Positions 10,571 through 24,373 of a stretch of DNA of 64,000 nt are shown piece after piece. The notes beneath the pieces are model-generated. The model had not been told where the DNA came from. It worked only from the letters and a program-made list of their open reading frames with translations, and made no database searches. The translations under genes were made by a program, and so were the position numbers. The stretch's first letter is position 1. Each line of letters begins with the position of its first letter. This stretch comes from Ptiloglossa arizonensis (Eukaryota; Arthropoda; Insecta; Hymenoptera; Colletidae), in NCBI RefSeq assembly GCF_051014685.1, contig NW_027478461.1, positions 62,001 through 126,000 on the forward strand, read 5' to 3'.

Positions 10571-13500
10571 TTGAAGTTAAGGAATGGTTGAGAAACCATC
10601 AAAATTTTCGCAAGTCTGATACACGAATCCAATAACTACTATGGCCTAGGGCAAAAATACACGTACCGTTGTAATCGGGCGAGTTTCTGCTTTCAGATGC
10701 AATAGGAAATTCTCGAGTTCGTCAATCCGTTCGCGAGATATGGGAGTTTGAAGTTAAGGAATGGTTGAGAAACCATCAAAATTTTCGCAAGTCTGATACC
10801 CGAAACCAATAACTACAATGGCCTAGGCGAAAAATACACATATCTTTGTAATCGGGCGAGTATATACTTTCAGATGCAACAGGAATTTCTCGAGTTCGTC
10901 AATCCGTTCGCGAGATATGGAAGTTTGAAGTTAAGGAATGCTTGAGAAACCATCAAAATTTTCGATGGTCTGATACTCGAAACCAATAACTGGAATGGCC
11001 TAGAGGAAAAGTACACACACCGTTGTAATCGGGCGAGTTTCTGCTTTCAGATGCAATCGGATATTCTCGAGTTCGTCAACCCGTTCGCGAGATATGGAAG
11101 TGAGAAAATAAGGAATGGTTGAGAAACCATCAAAATTTTCGCAAGTCTGATACTCGTAACCAATAACTACAAAGGCCTAGGAGAAAAATACACATACCGT
11201 TGTAGTCGGGCGACTTTCTACTTTCACATGCAACAGGAATTTCTCGAGTTCGTCAATCCGTTCGCGCGATATGGGAGTTTGAAGTTAAGGAATGGTTGAG
11301 GAACCATCAAAATTTTCGCTGGTCTGATACTCGAAACCAATAACTGGAATGGCCTAGGGGAAAAGTACACATACCATTGTAATCAGGCGAGTTTCTACTT
11401 TCAGATCCAACAGGAATTTCTCGAGTTCGTCAATCCGTTCGCGAGAAATGAGAGTTTGAAGTTAGGGAATGGTTGAGAAACCATCAAAATTTTCGCATGT
11501 CTGATACCCGAAACCAATAACTACAATGGCCTAGGGGAAAAATACACATATCTTTGTAATCGGGCGACTTTCTACTTTCAGATGCAACAGGAATTTCTCG
11601 AGTTCGTCAATCCGTTCGCGAGATATGGGAGTTTGAAGTTAAGGAATGGTTGAGAAATCATCAAAATTTTCGCAAGTCTGATACACGAATCCAATAACTA
11701 CTATGGCCTAGGGCAAAAATACACGTACCGTTGTAATCGGGTGAGTTTCTGCTTTCAGATGCAACAGGAATTTCTCGAGTTCGTCAATCCGTTCGCGAGA
11801 AATGGGTGTTCGAAGTTAAGGAACGGTTGAGAAACCATCAAAATTTTCGCAAGTCTGATACCCGAAACCAATAACTACAATGGCCTAGGCGAAAAATACA
11901 CATACCGTTGTAATCGGGCGACTTTCTACTTTCACATGCAACAGGAATTTCTCGAGCTCGTCAATCCGTTCGCGGGATATGGGAGTTTGAAGTTAAGGAA
12001 TGGTTGAGGAACTATCAAAATTTTCGCAGGTCTGATACTCGAAACCAATAACTGGAATGGCCTAGGGGAAAAGTACACATACCATTGTAATCAGGCGAGT
12101 TTCTACTTTCAGATCCAACAGGAATTTCTCGAGTTCGTCAATCCGTTCGCGAGAAATGAGAGTTTGAAGTTAAGGAATGCTTAAGAAAACCATCAAAATT
12201 TTCGCTGGTCTGATACTCGAAACCGACAACTGGAATGGCCTATGGGAAAAGTACACACACCGTTGTAATCGGGCGAGTTTCTGCTTTCAGATGCAATAGG
12301 AAATTCTCGAGTTCGTCAATCGGTTCGCGAGATATGGGAGTTTGAAGTTAAGGAATGGTTGAGAGACCATCAAAATTTTCGCAAGTCTGATACTCGAAAC
12401 AAATAACTACAAAGGCCTAGAGGCAAAATACACATACCGTTGTAATCGGGCGAGTTTCTGCTTTCGGATGCAATAGGAAATTCTCGAGTTCGTCAATCCG
12501 TTCGCGAGATATGGAAGTTTGAAGTTAAGGAATGGTTGAGAAACCATAAAAATTTTCGCTGGTCTGATACTCGAAACCAATAACTGGAATGGCCCAGGGG
12601 AAAAGTACACACACCATGGTAATCGGGCGAGTTTCTACTTTCAGATACAACAGGAATTTCTCGAGTTCGTCAATGCGTTCGCGAGATATGGGAGTTTGAA
12701 GTTAAGGAATGGTTGAGAAATCATCAAAATTTTCGCAAGTCTGATACACGAATCCAATAACTACTATGGCCTAGGGTAAAAATACACATACCGTTGTAAT
12801 CGGGCGAGTTTCTGCTTTCAGATGCAATAGGAAATTCTCGAGTTCGTCAATCCGATCGCGAGATATGGAAGTTTGAAGTTAAGGAATGGTTGAGAGACCA
12901 TCAAAATTTTCGCTGGTCTGATACTCGAAACCAACAACTGGAATGGCCTATGGGAAAAGTACACACACCGTTGTAATCGGGCGAGTTTCTGCTTTCAGAT
13001 GCAATAGGAAATTCTCGAGTGCGTCAATCCGTTCGCGAGATATGGGAGTTTGAAGTTAAGGAATGGTTGAGAAACCATCAAAATTTTCGCAAGTCTGATA
13101 CCCGAAACCAATAAATACAATGGCCTAGGCGAAAAATACACATATCTTTGTAATCGGGCGAGTATATACTTTCAGATGCAACAGGAATTTCTCGAGTTCG
13201 ACAATCCGTTCGCGAGAGATGGAAGTGTGAAAATAAGGAATGGTTGAGATACCATCCAAATTTTCGCAAGTCTGATACTCGAGACCAATAACTGGAATGG
13301 CCTAGGGGAAAAGTACACACACCATTGTAATCGGGCGAGTTTCTACTTTCAGATACAACAGGAATTTCTGGACTTCGTCAATCCGTTCGCGAGATATGGG
13401 AGTTTGAAGTTAAGGAATGGTTGAGAAACCATCAAAATTTTCGCAAGTGTGATACTCGAAACCAATAACTACAAATGCCTAGTGGAAAAATACACATACC

Positions 13501-16206
13501 ATTGTAATCGGGCGAGATTCTACTTTCACATGCAACAGGAATTTCTCGAGTTCGTCAATGCGTTCGCGAGATATGGGAGTTTGAAGTTAAGGAATGGTTG
13601 AGAAATCATCCAAATTTTCGCAAGTCTGATACTCGAATCCAATAACTACTATGGCCTAGGGCAAAAATACACGTACCGTTGTAATCGGGCGAGTTTCTGC
13701 TTTCAGATGCAATAGGAAATTCTCGAGTTCGTCAATCCGTTCGCGAGATATGGGAGCTTGAAGTTAAGGAATGGTTGAGAAACCATCAAAATTTTCGCAA
13801 GTCTGATACACGAATCCAATAACTACTATGGCCTAGGGCAAAAATACACGTACCGTTGTAATCGGGCGAGTTTCTGCTTTCAGATGCAATAGGACATTCT
13901 CGAGTTCGTCAATCCGTTCGCGAGATATGGGAGTTTGAAGTTAAGGAATGGTTGAGAAACCATCAAAATTTTCGCAAGTCTGATACCCGAAACCAATAAC
14001 TACAATGGCCTAGGCGAAAAATACACATATCTTTGTAATCGGGCGAGTATATACTTTCAGATGCAACAGGAATTTCTCGAGTTCGTCAATCCGTTCGCGA
14101 GATATGGAAGTTTGAAGTTAAGGAATGCTTGAGAAACCATCAAAATTTTCGCTGGTCTGATACTCGAAACCAATAACTGGAATGGCCTAGAGGAAAAGTA
14201 CACACACCGTTGTAATCGGGCGAGTTTCTGCTTTCAGATGCAATCGGATATTCTCGAGTTCGTCAACCCGTTCGCGAGATATGGAAGTGAGAAAATAAGG
14301 AATGGTTGAGAAACCATCAAAATTTTCGCAAGTCTGATACTCGTAACCAATAACTACAAAGGCCTAGGAGAAAAATACACATACCGTTGTAGTCGGGCGA
14401 CTTTCTACTTTCACATGCAACAGGAATTTCTCGAGTTCGTCAATCCGTTCGCGCGATATGGGAGTTTGAAGTTAAGGAATGGTTGAGGAACCATCAAAAT
14501 TTTCGCTGGTCTGATACTCGAAACCAATAACTGGAATGGCCTAGGGGAAAAGTACACATACCATTGTAATCAGGCGAGTTTCTACTTTCAGATCCAACAG
14601 GAATTTCTCGAGTTCGTCAATCCGTTCGCGAGAAATGAGAGTTTGAAGTTAGGGAATGGTTGAGAAACCATCAAAATTTTCGCATGTCTGATACCCGAAA
14701 CCAATAACTACAATGGCCTAGGGGAAAAATACACATATCTTTGTAATCGGGCGACTTTCTACTTTCAGATGCAACAGGAATTTCTCGAGTTCGTCAATCC
14801 GTTCGCGAGATATGGGAGTTTGAAGTTAAGGAATGGTTGAGAAATCATCAAAATTTTCGCAAGTCTGATACACGAATCCAATAACTACTATGGCCTAGGG
14901 CAAAAATACACGTACCGTTGTAATCGGGTGAGTTTCTGCTTTCAGATGCAACAGGAATTTCTCGAGTTCGTCAATCCGTTCGCGAGAAATGGGTGTTCGA
15001 AGTTAAGGAACGGTTGAGAAACCATCAAAATTTTCGCAAGTCTGATACCCGAAACCAATAACTACAATGGCCTAGGCGAAAAATACACATACCGTTGTAA
15101 TCGGGCGACTTTCTACTTTCACATGCAACAGGAATTTCTCGAGCTCGTCAATCCGTTCGCGGGATATGGGAGTTTGAAGTTAAGGAATGGTTGAGGAACT
15201 ATCAAAATTTTCGCAGGTCTGATACTCGAAACCAATAACTGGAATGGCCTAGGGGAAAAGTACACATACCATTGTAATCAGGCGAGTTTCTACTTTCAGA
15301 TCCAACAGGAATTTCTCGAGTTCGTCAATCCGTTCGCGAGAAATGAGAGTTTGAAGTTAAGGAATGCTTGAGAAACCATCAAAATTTTCGCTGGTCTGAT
15401 ACTCGAAACCGACAACTGGAATGGCCTATGGGAAAAGTACACACACCGTTGTAATCGGGCGAGTTTCTGCTTTCAGATGCAATAGGAAATTCTCGAGTTC
15501 GTCAATCGGTTCGCGAGATATGGGAGTTTGAAGTTAAGGAATGGTTGAGAGACCATCAAAATTTTCGCAAGTCTGATACTCGAAACAAATAACTACAAAG
15601 GCCTAGAGGCAAAATACACATACCGTTGTAATCGGGCGAGTTTCTGCTTTCGGATGCAATAGGAAATTCTCGAGTTCGTCAATCCGTTCGCGAGATATGG
15701 AAGTTTGAAGTTAAGGAATGGTTGAGAAACCATAAAAATTTTCGCTGGTCTGATACTCGAAACCAATAACTGGAATGGCCCAGGGGAAAAGTACACACAC
15801 CATGGTAATCGGGCGAGTTTCTACTTTCAGATACAACAGGAATTTCTCGAGTTCGTCAATGCGTTCGCGAGATATGGGAGTTTGAAGTTAAGGAATGGTT
15901 GAGAAATCATCAAAATTTTCGCAAGTCTGATACACGAATCCAATAACTACTATGGCCTAGGGTAAAAATACACATACCGTTGTAATCGGGCGAGTTTCTG
16001 CTTTCAGATGCAATAGGAAATTCTCGAGTTCGTCAATCCGATCGCGAGATATGGAAGTTTGAAGTTAAGGAATGGTTGAGAGACCATCAAAATTTTCGCT
16101 GGTCTGATACTCGAAACCAACAACTGGAATGGCCTATGGGAAAAGTACACACACCGTTGTAATCGGGCGAGTTTCTGCTTTCAGATGCAATAGGAAATTC
16201 TCGAGT
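10571..16206 (+). repeat. 18-unit duplication (10,571-13,020 and 13,758-16,206)
   Basis: About 2.45 kb is repeated at an offset of 3,187 falling to 3,186 after a 1-bp insertion near 12,188 (TTAAGAAAACC against TTGAGAAACC). I saw only a handful of other differences, near 10,711 and 10,965. After 13,020 the match continues at a new offset of 3,540: 13,021-13,194 matches 16,561-16,734, both with GAGTGCGTCAATCC and ATAAATACAATGG. Two units (16,207-16,560) were therefore gained in the right copy. Confidence 0.88.
11329..11505 (+). repeat. Exemplar of unit variant A (ACTGGAATGG, CCATTGTAATCAGG)
   Basis: Marked by ATAACTGGAATGGCCTAGGGG, AAAAGTACACATACCATTG, TAATCAGGCGAG and CGAGAAATGAGAG. Both CpGs of the CENP-B-like segment are changed to CpA in this variant. 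Many copies read CAGATCCAACAGG before about 22 kb (one more near 39,010), and CAGATGCAACAGG later, so it too has positional sublineages. Confidence 0.75.
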
Positions 16207-19200
16207 TCGTCAATCCGTTCGCGAGGTATGGGAGTTTGAAGTTAAGGAATGGTTGAGAGACCATCAAAATTTTCGCTGGTCTGATACTCGAAACCAACAA
16301 CTGGAATGGCCTATGGGAAAAGTACACACACCGTTGTAATCGGGCGAGTTTCTGCTTTCAGATGCAATAGGAAATTCTCGAGTTCGTCAATCCGTTCGCG
16401 AGATATGGGAGTTTGAAGTTAAGGAATGGTTGAGAAACCATCAAAATTTTCGCAAGTCTGATACACGAATCCAATAACTACTATGGCCTAGGGCAAAAAT
16501 ACACGTACCGTTGTAATCGGGCGAGTTTCTGCTTTCAGATGCAATAGGAAATTCTCGAGTGCGTCAATCCGTTCGCGAGATATGGGAGTTTGAAGTTAAG
16601 GAATGGTTGAGAAACCATCAAAATTTTCGCAAGTCTGATACCCGAAACCAATAAATACAATGGCCTAGGCGAAAAATACACATATCTTTGTAATCGGGCG
16701 AGTATATACTTTCAGATGCAACAGGAATTTCTCGAGTTCGTCAATCCGTTCGCGAGATATGGAAGTTTGAAGATAAGGAATGCTTGAGAAACCATAAAAA
16801 TTTTCGCTGGTCTGATACTCGAAACCAATAACTGGAATGGCCTAGAGGAAAAGTACACACACCGTTGTAATCGGGCGAGTTTCTGCTTTCAGATGCAATA
16901 GGATATTCTCGAGTTCGTCAACCCGTTCGCGAGATATGGAAGTGAGAATATAAGGAATGGTTGAGAAACCATCAAAATTTTCGCAAGTCTGATACTCGAA
17001 ACCAATAACTACAAAGGCCTAGGAGAAAAATACACATACCGTTGTAGTCGGGCGACTTTCTACTTTCACATGCAACAGGAATTTCTCGAGTTCGTCAATC
17101 CGTTCGCGCGATATGGGAGTTTGAAGTTAAGGAATGGTTGAGGAACCATCAAAATTTTCGCTGGTCTGATACTCGAAACCATTAACTGGAATGGCCTAGG
17201 GGAAACGTACACATACCATTGTAATCAGGCGAGTTTCTACTTTCAGATCCAACAGGAATTTCTCGAGTTCGTCAATCCGTTCGCGAGAAATGAGAGTTTG
17301 AAGTTAAGGAATGGTTGAGAAACCATCAAAATTTTCGCATGTCTGATACCCGAAACCAATAACTACAATGGCCTAGGGGAAAAATACACATATCTTTGTA
17401 ATCGGGCGAGTTTCTGCTTTCAGATGCAATAGGAAATTCTCGAGTTCGTCAATCCGATCGCGAGATATGGAAGTTTGAAGTTAAGGAATGGTTGAGGAAC
17501 CATCAAAATTTTCGCTGGTCTGATACACGAATCCAATAACTACTATGGCCTAGGGCAACAATACACATACCGTTGTAATCGGGCGAGTTTCTGCTTTCAG
17601 ATGCAATAGGAAATTCTCGAGTTCGTCAATCCGATCGCGAGATATGGGAGTTCGAAGTTAAAGAACGGTTGAGAAACCATCAAAATTTTCGCAAGTCTGA
17701 TACCCGAAACCAATAACTACAATGGCCTAGGCGAAAAATACACATACCGTTGTAATCGGGCGGCTTTCTACTTTCACATGCAACAGGAATTTCTCGAGCT
17801 CGTCAATCCGTTCGCGGGATATGGGAGTTTGAAGTTAAGGAATGGTTGAGGAACCATCAAAATTTTCGCTGGTCTGATACTCGAAACCAATAACTGGAAT
17901 GGCCTAGGGGAAAAGTACACATACCATTGTAATCAGGCGAGTTTCTACTTTCAGATCCAACAGGAATTTCTCGAGTTCGTCAATCCGTTCGCGAGAAATG
18001 AGAGTTTGAAGTTAAGGAATGCTTGCGAAACCATCAAAATTTTCGCTGGTCTGATACTCGAAACCGACAACTGGAATGGCCTATGGGAAAAGTACACACA
18101 CCGTTGTAATCGGGCGAGTTTCTGCTTTCAGATGCAATAGGAAATTCTCGAGTTCGTCAATCCGTTCGCGAGATATGGAAGTTTGAAGTTAAGGAATGGT
18201 TGAGAAACCATAAAAATTTTCGCTGGTCTGATACTCGAAACCAATAACTGGAATGGCCCAGGGGAAAAGTACACACACCATGGTAATCGGGCGAGTTTCT
18301 ACTTTCAGATACAACAGGAATTTCTCGAGTTCGTCAATGCGTTCGCGAGATATGGGAGTTTGAAGTTAAGGAATGGTTGAGAAATCATCAAAATTTTCGC
18401 AAGTCTGATACACGAATCCAATAACTACTATGGCCTAGGGCAAAAATACACGTACCGTTGTAATCGGGCGAGTTTCTGCTTTCAGATGCAACAGGAATTT
18501 CTCGAGTTCGTCAATCCGTTCGCGAGAAATGGGAGTTCGAAGTTAAAGAACGGTTGAGAAACCATCAAAATTTTCGCAAGTCTGATACCCGAAACCAATA
18601 ACTAGAATGGCCTAGGCGAAAAATACACATACCGTTGTAATCGGGCGACTTTCTACTTTCACATGCAACAGGAATTTCTCGAGCTCGTCAATCCGTTCGC
18701 GGGATATGGGAGTTTGAAGTTAAGGAATGGTTGAGGAACCATCAAAATTTTCGCTGGTCTGATACTCAAAACCAATAACTGGAATGGCCTAGGGGAAAAG
18801 TACACACACCGTTGTAATCGGGCGAGTTTCTGCTTTCAGATGCAATAGGAAATTCTCGAGTTCGTCAATCCGTTCGCGAGATATGGGAGTTTGAAGTTAA
18901 GGAATGGTTGAGAGACCATCAAAATTTTCGCAAGTCTGATACTCGAAACCAATAACTACAAAGGCCTAGAGGAAAAATACACATACCGTTGTAATCGGGC
19001 GAGTTTCTGCTTTCAGATGCAATAGGAAATTCTCGAGTTCGTCAATCCGTTCGCGAGATATGGAAGTTTGAAGTTAAGGAATGCTTGAGAAACCATCAAA
19101 ATTTTCGCTGGTCTGATACTCGAAACCAACAACTGGAATGGCCTAGAGGAAAAGTACACACACCGTTGTAATCGGGCGAGTTTCTGCTTTCAGATGCAAT

Positions 19201-20656
19201 AGGATATTCTCGAGTTCGTCAACCCGTTCGCGAGATATGGAAGTGAGAAAATAAGGAATGGTTGAGAAACCATCAAAATTTTGGCAGGTCTGATACTCGA
19301 AACCAATAACTACAAAGGCCTAGGAGAAAAATACACATACCGTTGTAATCGGGCGACTTTCTACTTTCACATGCAACAGGAATTTCTCGAGTTCGTCAAT
19401 CCGTTCGCGGGATATGGGAGTTTGAAGTTAAGGAATGGTTGAGGAACCATCAAAATTTTCGCTGGTCTGATACTCGAAACCAATAACTACAATGGCCTAG
19501 GGGAAAAATACACATATCTTTGTAATCGGGCGAGTTTCTACTTTCAGATGCAACAGGAATTTCTCGAGTTCGTCAATCCGTTCGCGAGATATGTGAGTTT
19601 GAAGTTAAGGAATGGTTGAGAAATCATCAAAATTTTCGCAAGTCTGATACACGAATCCAATAACTACTATGGCCTAGGGCAAAAATACACATACCGTTGT
19701 AATCGGGCCAGTTTCTGCTTTCAGATGCAACAGGAATTTCTCGAGTTCGTCAAACCGTTCGCGAGAAATGGGAGTTCGAAGTTAAGGAACGGTTCAGAAA
19801 CCATCAAAATTTTCGCAAGTCTGATACCCGAAACCAATAACTACAATGGCCTAGGCGAAAAATACACATATCTTTGTAATCGGGCGAGTTTATGCTTTCA
19901 GATGCAACAGGAATTTCTCGCGTTCGTGAATCCGTTCGCGAGATATGGGAGTTTGAAGTTAAGGAATGGTTGAGAAATCATCAAAATTTTCGCAAGTCTG
20001 ATACACGAATCCAATAACTACTATGGCCTAGGGCAAAAATACACATACCGTTGTAATCGGGCGAGTTTCTGCTTTCAGATGCAATAGGAAATTCTCGAGT
20101 TCGTCAATCCGATCGCGAGATATGGAAGTTTGAAGTTAAGGAATGCTTGAGAAACCATCAAAATTTTCGCTGGTCTGATACTCGAAACCAACAACTGGAA
20201 CGGCCTATGGGAAAAGTACACACACCGTTGTAATCGGGCGAGTTTCTGCTTTCAGATGCAATAGGAAATTCTCGAGTTCGTCAATCCGTTCGCGAGATAT
20301 GGGAGTTTGAAGTTAAGGAATGGTTGAGAGGCCATCAAAATTTTCGCAAGTCTGATACTCGAAACCAATAACTACAAAGGCCTAGAGGAAAAATACACAT
20401 ACCGTTGTAATCGGGCGAGTTTCTGCTTTCAGATGCAATAGGAAATTCTCGAGTTCGACAATCCGTTCGCGAGATATGGAAGTTTGAAGTTAAGGAATGG
20501 TTGAGGAACCATCAAAATTTTCGCTGGTCTGATACTCGAAACCAATAACTACAATGGCCTAGGGGAAAAATATACAGATCTTTGTAATCGGGCGAGTTTC
20601 TACTTTCAGATGCAACAGGAATTTCTCGAGTTCGTCAATCCGTTCGCGAGATATGT

Positions 20657-23153
20657 GAGTTTGAAGTTAAGGAATGGTTGAGAGACCATCAAAATTTTCG
20701 CAAGTCTGATACTCGAAACAAATAACTACAAAGGCCTAGAGGAAAAATACACATACCGTTGTAATCGGGCGAGTTTCTGCTTTCAGATGCAATAGGAAAT
20801 TCTCGAGTTCGTCAATCCGTTCGCGAGATATAGGAGTTTGAAGTTAAGGAATGGTTGAGAGACCATCAAAATTTTCGCAAGTCTGATACTCGAATCCAAT
20901 AACTATTATGGCGTAGGGAAAAAATACACATACCTTTGTAATCGGGCGAGTTTCTACTTTCAGATGCAACAGGAATTTCTCGAGTTCGTCAATGCGTTCG
21001 CGAGATATGGCAGTTTGAAGTTAAGGAATGGTTGAGGAACCATCAAAATTTTCGCAAGTCTGATACTCGAAACCAATAACTACAATGGCCTAGGGGAAAA
21101 ATACACATACCATTGTAATCGGGCGAGATTCTACTTTCACATGCAACAGGAATTTCTCGAGTTCGTCAATGCGTTCGCGAGATATGGCAGTTTGAAGTTA
21201 AGGAATGGTTGAGAAATCATCAAAATTTTCGCAAGTCTAATACTCGAATCCAATAACTATTACGGCCTAGGGCAAAAATACACATACCGCTGTAATCGGG
21301 CGAGTTTCTGCTTTTAGATGCAATAGGAAATTCTCGAGTTCGTCAATCCGTTCGCGAGATATGGAAGTTTGAAGTTAAGGAATGGTTGAGGAACCATCAA
21401 AATTTTCGCTGGTCTGATACTCGAAACCAATAACTGGAATGGCCTAGGGGAAAAGTACACATACCATTGTAATCAGGCGAGTTTCTACTTTCAGATCCAA
21501 CAGGAATTTCTCGAGTTCGTCAATCCGTTCGCGAGAAATGAGAGTTTGAAGTTAAGGAATGGTTGTGAAACCATCAAAATTTTCGCAAGTCTGATACCCG
21601 AAACAAATAACTACAATGGCTTAGGGCAAAAATACACATACCGTTGTAATCGGGCGACTTTCTACTTTCACATGCAACAGGAATTTCTCGAGTTCGTCAA
21701 TCCGTTCGCGGGATATGGGAGTTTGAAGTTAAGGAATGGTTGAGGAACCATCAAAATTTTCGCTGGTCTGATACTCGAAACCAATAACTGGAATGGCCTA
21801 GGGGAAAAGTACACATACCATTGTAATCAGGCGAGTTTCTACTTTCAGATCCAACAGGAATTTCTCGAGTTCGTCAATCCGTTCGCGAGAAATGGGAATT
21901 TGAAGTTAAGGAATGGTTGAGAAATCATCAAAATTGTCGCAAGTCTGATACTCGAAACCAATAACTACAGATGCCTAGGGGAAAAATACACATACCATTG
22001 TAATCGGGCGAGATTCTACTTTCACATGCAACAGGAATTTCTCGAGTTCGTCAATCCGTTCGCGAGATATGGAAGTGTGAAGTTAAGGAATGGTTGAGAA
22101 ACCATCAGAATTTTCGCAAGTCTGATACACGAATCCAATAACTACTATGGCCTAGGGCAAAAATACACATACCGTTGTAATCGGGCGAGTTTCTGCTTTC
22201 AGATGCAATAGGAAATTCTCGAGTTCGTCAATCCGATCGCGAGATATGGAAGTTTGAAGTTAAGGAATGCTTGAGAAACCATCAAAATTTTCGCTGGTCT
22301 GATACTCGAAACCAACAACTGGAATGGCCTATGGGAAAAGTACACACACCGTTGTATTCGGGCGAGTTTCTGCTCTCAGATGCAATAGGAAATTCTCGAG
22401 TTCGTCAATCCGTTCGCGAGATATGGGAGTTTGAAGTTAAGGAATGGTTGAGAGACCATCAAAATTTTCGCAAGTCTGATACTCGAAACAAATAACTACA
22501 AAGGCCTAGAGGAAAAATACACATACCGTTGTAATCGGGCGAGTTTCTGCTTTCAGATGCAATAGGAAATTCTCGAGTTCGTCAATCCGTTCGCGAGATA
22601 TAGGAGTTTGAAGTTAAGGAATGGTTGAGAGACCATCAAAATTTTCGCAAGTCTGATACTCGAATCCAATAACTATTATGGCGTAGGGAAAAAATACACA
22701 TACCTTTGTAATCGGGCGAGTTTCTACTTTCAGATGCAACAGGAATTTCTCGAGTTCGTCAATGCGTTCGCGAGATATGGCAGTTTGAAGTTAAGGAATG
22801 GTTGAGGAACCATCAAAATTTTCGCAAGTCTGATACTCGAAACCAATAACTACAATGGCCTAGGGGAAAAATACACATACCATTGTAATCGGGCGAGATT
22901 CTACTTTCACATGCAACAGGAATTTCTCGAGTTCGTCAATGCGTTCGCGAGATATGGCAGTTTGAAGTTAAGGAATGGTTGAGAAATCATCAAAATTTTC
23001 GCAAGTCTAATACTCGAATCCAATAACTATTACGGCCTAGGGCAAAAATACACATACCGCTGTAATCGGGCGAGTTTCTGCTTTTAGATGCAATAGGAAA
23101 TTCTCGAGTTCGTCAATCCGTTCGCGAGATATGGAAGTTTGAAGTTAAGGAAT
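20657..23153 (+). repeat. 10-unit-offset duplication (20,657-21,383 and 22,427-23,153)
   Basis: Some 727 bp match at an offset of 1,770. Shared rare features are CTCGAAACAAATAAC, GAGATATAGGAG, ATTATGGCGTAGGGAAAAAATAC, GTCTAATACTCGAATCC and CTGCTTTTAGATG. The copies part at 21,384/23,154, where the right copy enters a variant G block. The intervening 21,384-22,426 is other satellite units. Confidence 0.88.
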
Positions 23154-23188
23154 ACATGAGAAACCATCAAAATTTTCGCTGGTCTGAT
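23012..23188 (+). repeat. Exemplar of unit variant G (GGAATACATGAGAAACC)
   Basis: The normal GGAATGGTTGAGAAACC becomes GGAATACATGAGAAACC at about 23,151, which removes the left arm of the inverted repeat found in most units. I see no copy in the first 23 kb. It then recurs near 23,870, 26,340, 34,478, 37,838, 41,200, 44,220, 45,105, 46,165, 47,050, 48,465, 50,600, 53,970, 55,565, 56,095, 57,335, 60,520, 61,050 and 62,290. It therefore marks the right two thirds of the window. Confidence 0.8.
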
Positions 23189-24373
23189 CCTCGAAACCAA
23201 CAACTACTATGGCCTAGGGCAAAAATACACATATCTTTGTAATCGGGCGAGTTTCTACTTTCAGATGCAACAGGAATTTCTCGAGTTCGTCAATCCGTTC
23301 GCGAGATATGGGAGTTTGAAGTTAAGGAATGTTTGAGAAACCTTTAAAATTTTCGCAAGTCTGATACTCGAAACCAATAACTACAAAGGCCTAGGAAAAA
23401 AATACACATACCGTTGTAATCGGGCGACTTTCTACTTTCACATGCAACAGGAATTTCTCGAGTTCGTCAATCCGTTCGCGGGATATGGGAGTTTGAAGTT
23501 AAGGAATGGTTGAGAAACCATCAAAATTTTCGCTGGTCTGATACTTGAAACCAATAACTGGAATGGCCTAGGGGAAAAGTAAACATAACATTGTAATCGG
23601 GCGAGTTTCTACTTTCAGATGCAACAGGAATTTCTCGAGTTTGTCAATCCGTTCGCGAGAAATGGGAGTTTGAAGTTAAGGAATCGTTGAGAAACCATCA
23701 AAATTTTCGCAAGTCTGATACTCGAAACCAATAACTACAGAGGCCTAGAGGAAAAATACAAATACCGTTGTAATCGGGCGAGTTTCTGCTTTCAGATGCA
23801 ATAGGAAATTCTCGAGTTCGTCAATCCGTTCGCGAGATATGGAAGTTTGAAGTTAAGGAATACATGAGAAACCATCAAAATTTTCGCTGGTCTGATCCTC
23901 GAAACCAACAACTACTATGGCCTAGGGCAAAAATACACATACCGTTGTAATCGGGCGAGTTTCTGCTTTCAGATGCAATAGGAAATTCTCGAGTTCGTCA
24001 ATCCGTTCGCGAGATATGGAAGTTTGAAGTTAAGGAATGCTTGAGAAAGCATCAAAATTTTCGCTGGTCTGATACACGAATCCAATAACTACTATGGCCT
24101 AGGGCAAAAATACACATACCGTTGTAATCGGGCGAGTTTCTGATTTCAGATGCAACTGGAATTTCTCGAGTTCGTCAATCCGTTCGCGAGAAATGGGAGT
24201 TCGAAGTTAAGGAATGGTTGAGAAACCATCAAAATTTTCGCAAGTCTGATACCCGAAACCAATAACTACAATGGCCTAGGCGAAAAATACACATACCGTT
24301 GTAACCGGGCGACTTTCTACTTTCACATGCAACAGGAATTTCTCGAGCTCGTCAATCCGTTCGCGGGATATGG

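Noticed and set aside
12407..15796. Reverse-strand open frames (12,407-12,610, 13,078-13,320, 15,593-15,796; also 48,052-48,336, 54,563-55,050, 59,519-60,006, 63,188-63,430)
   Set aside because: These read the opposite strand of the same units. Identical pairs are explained by the 18-unit and 28-unit DNA duplications, not by protein conservation.
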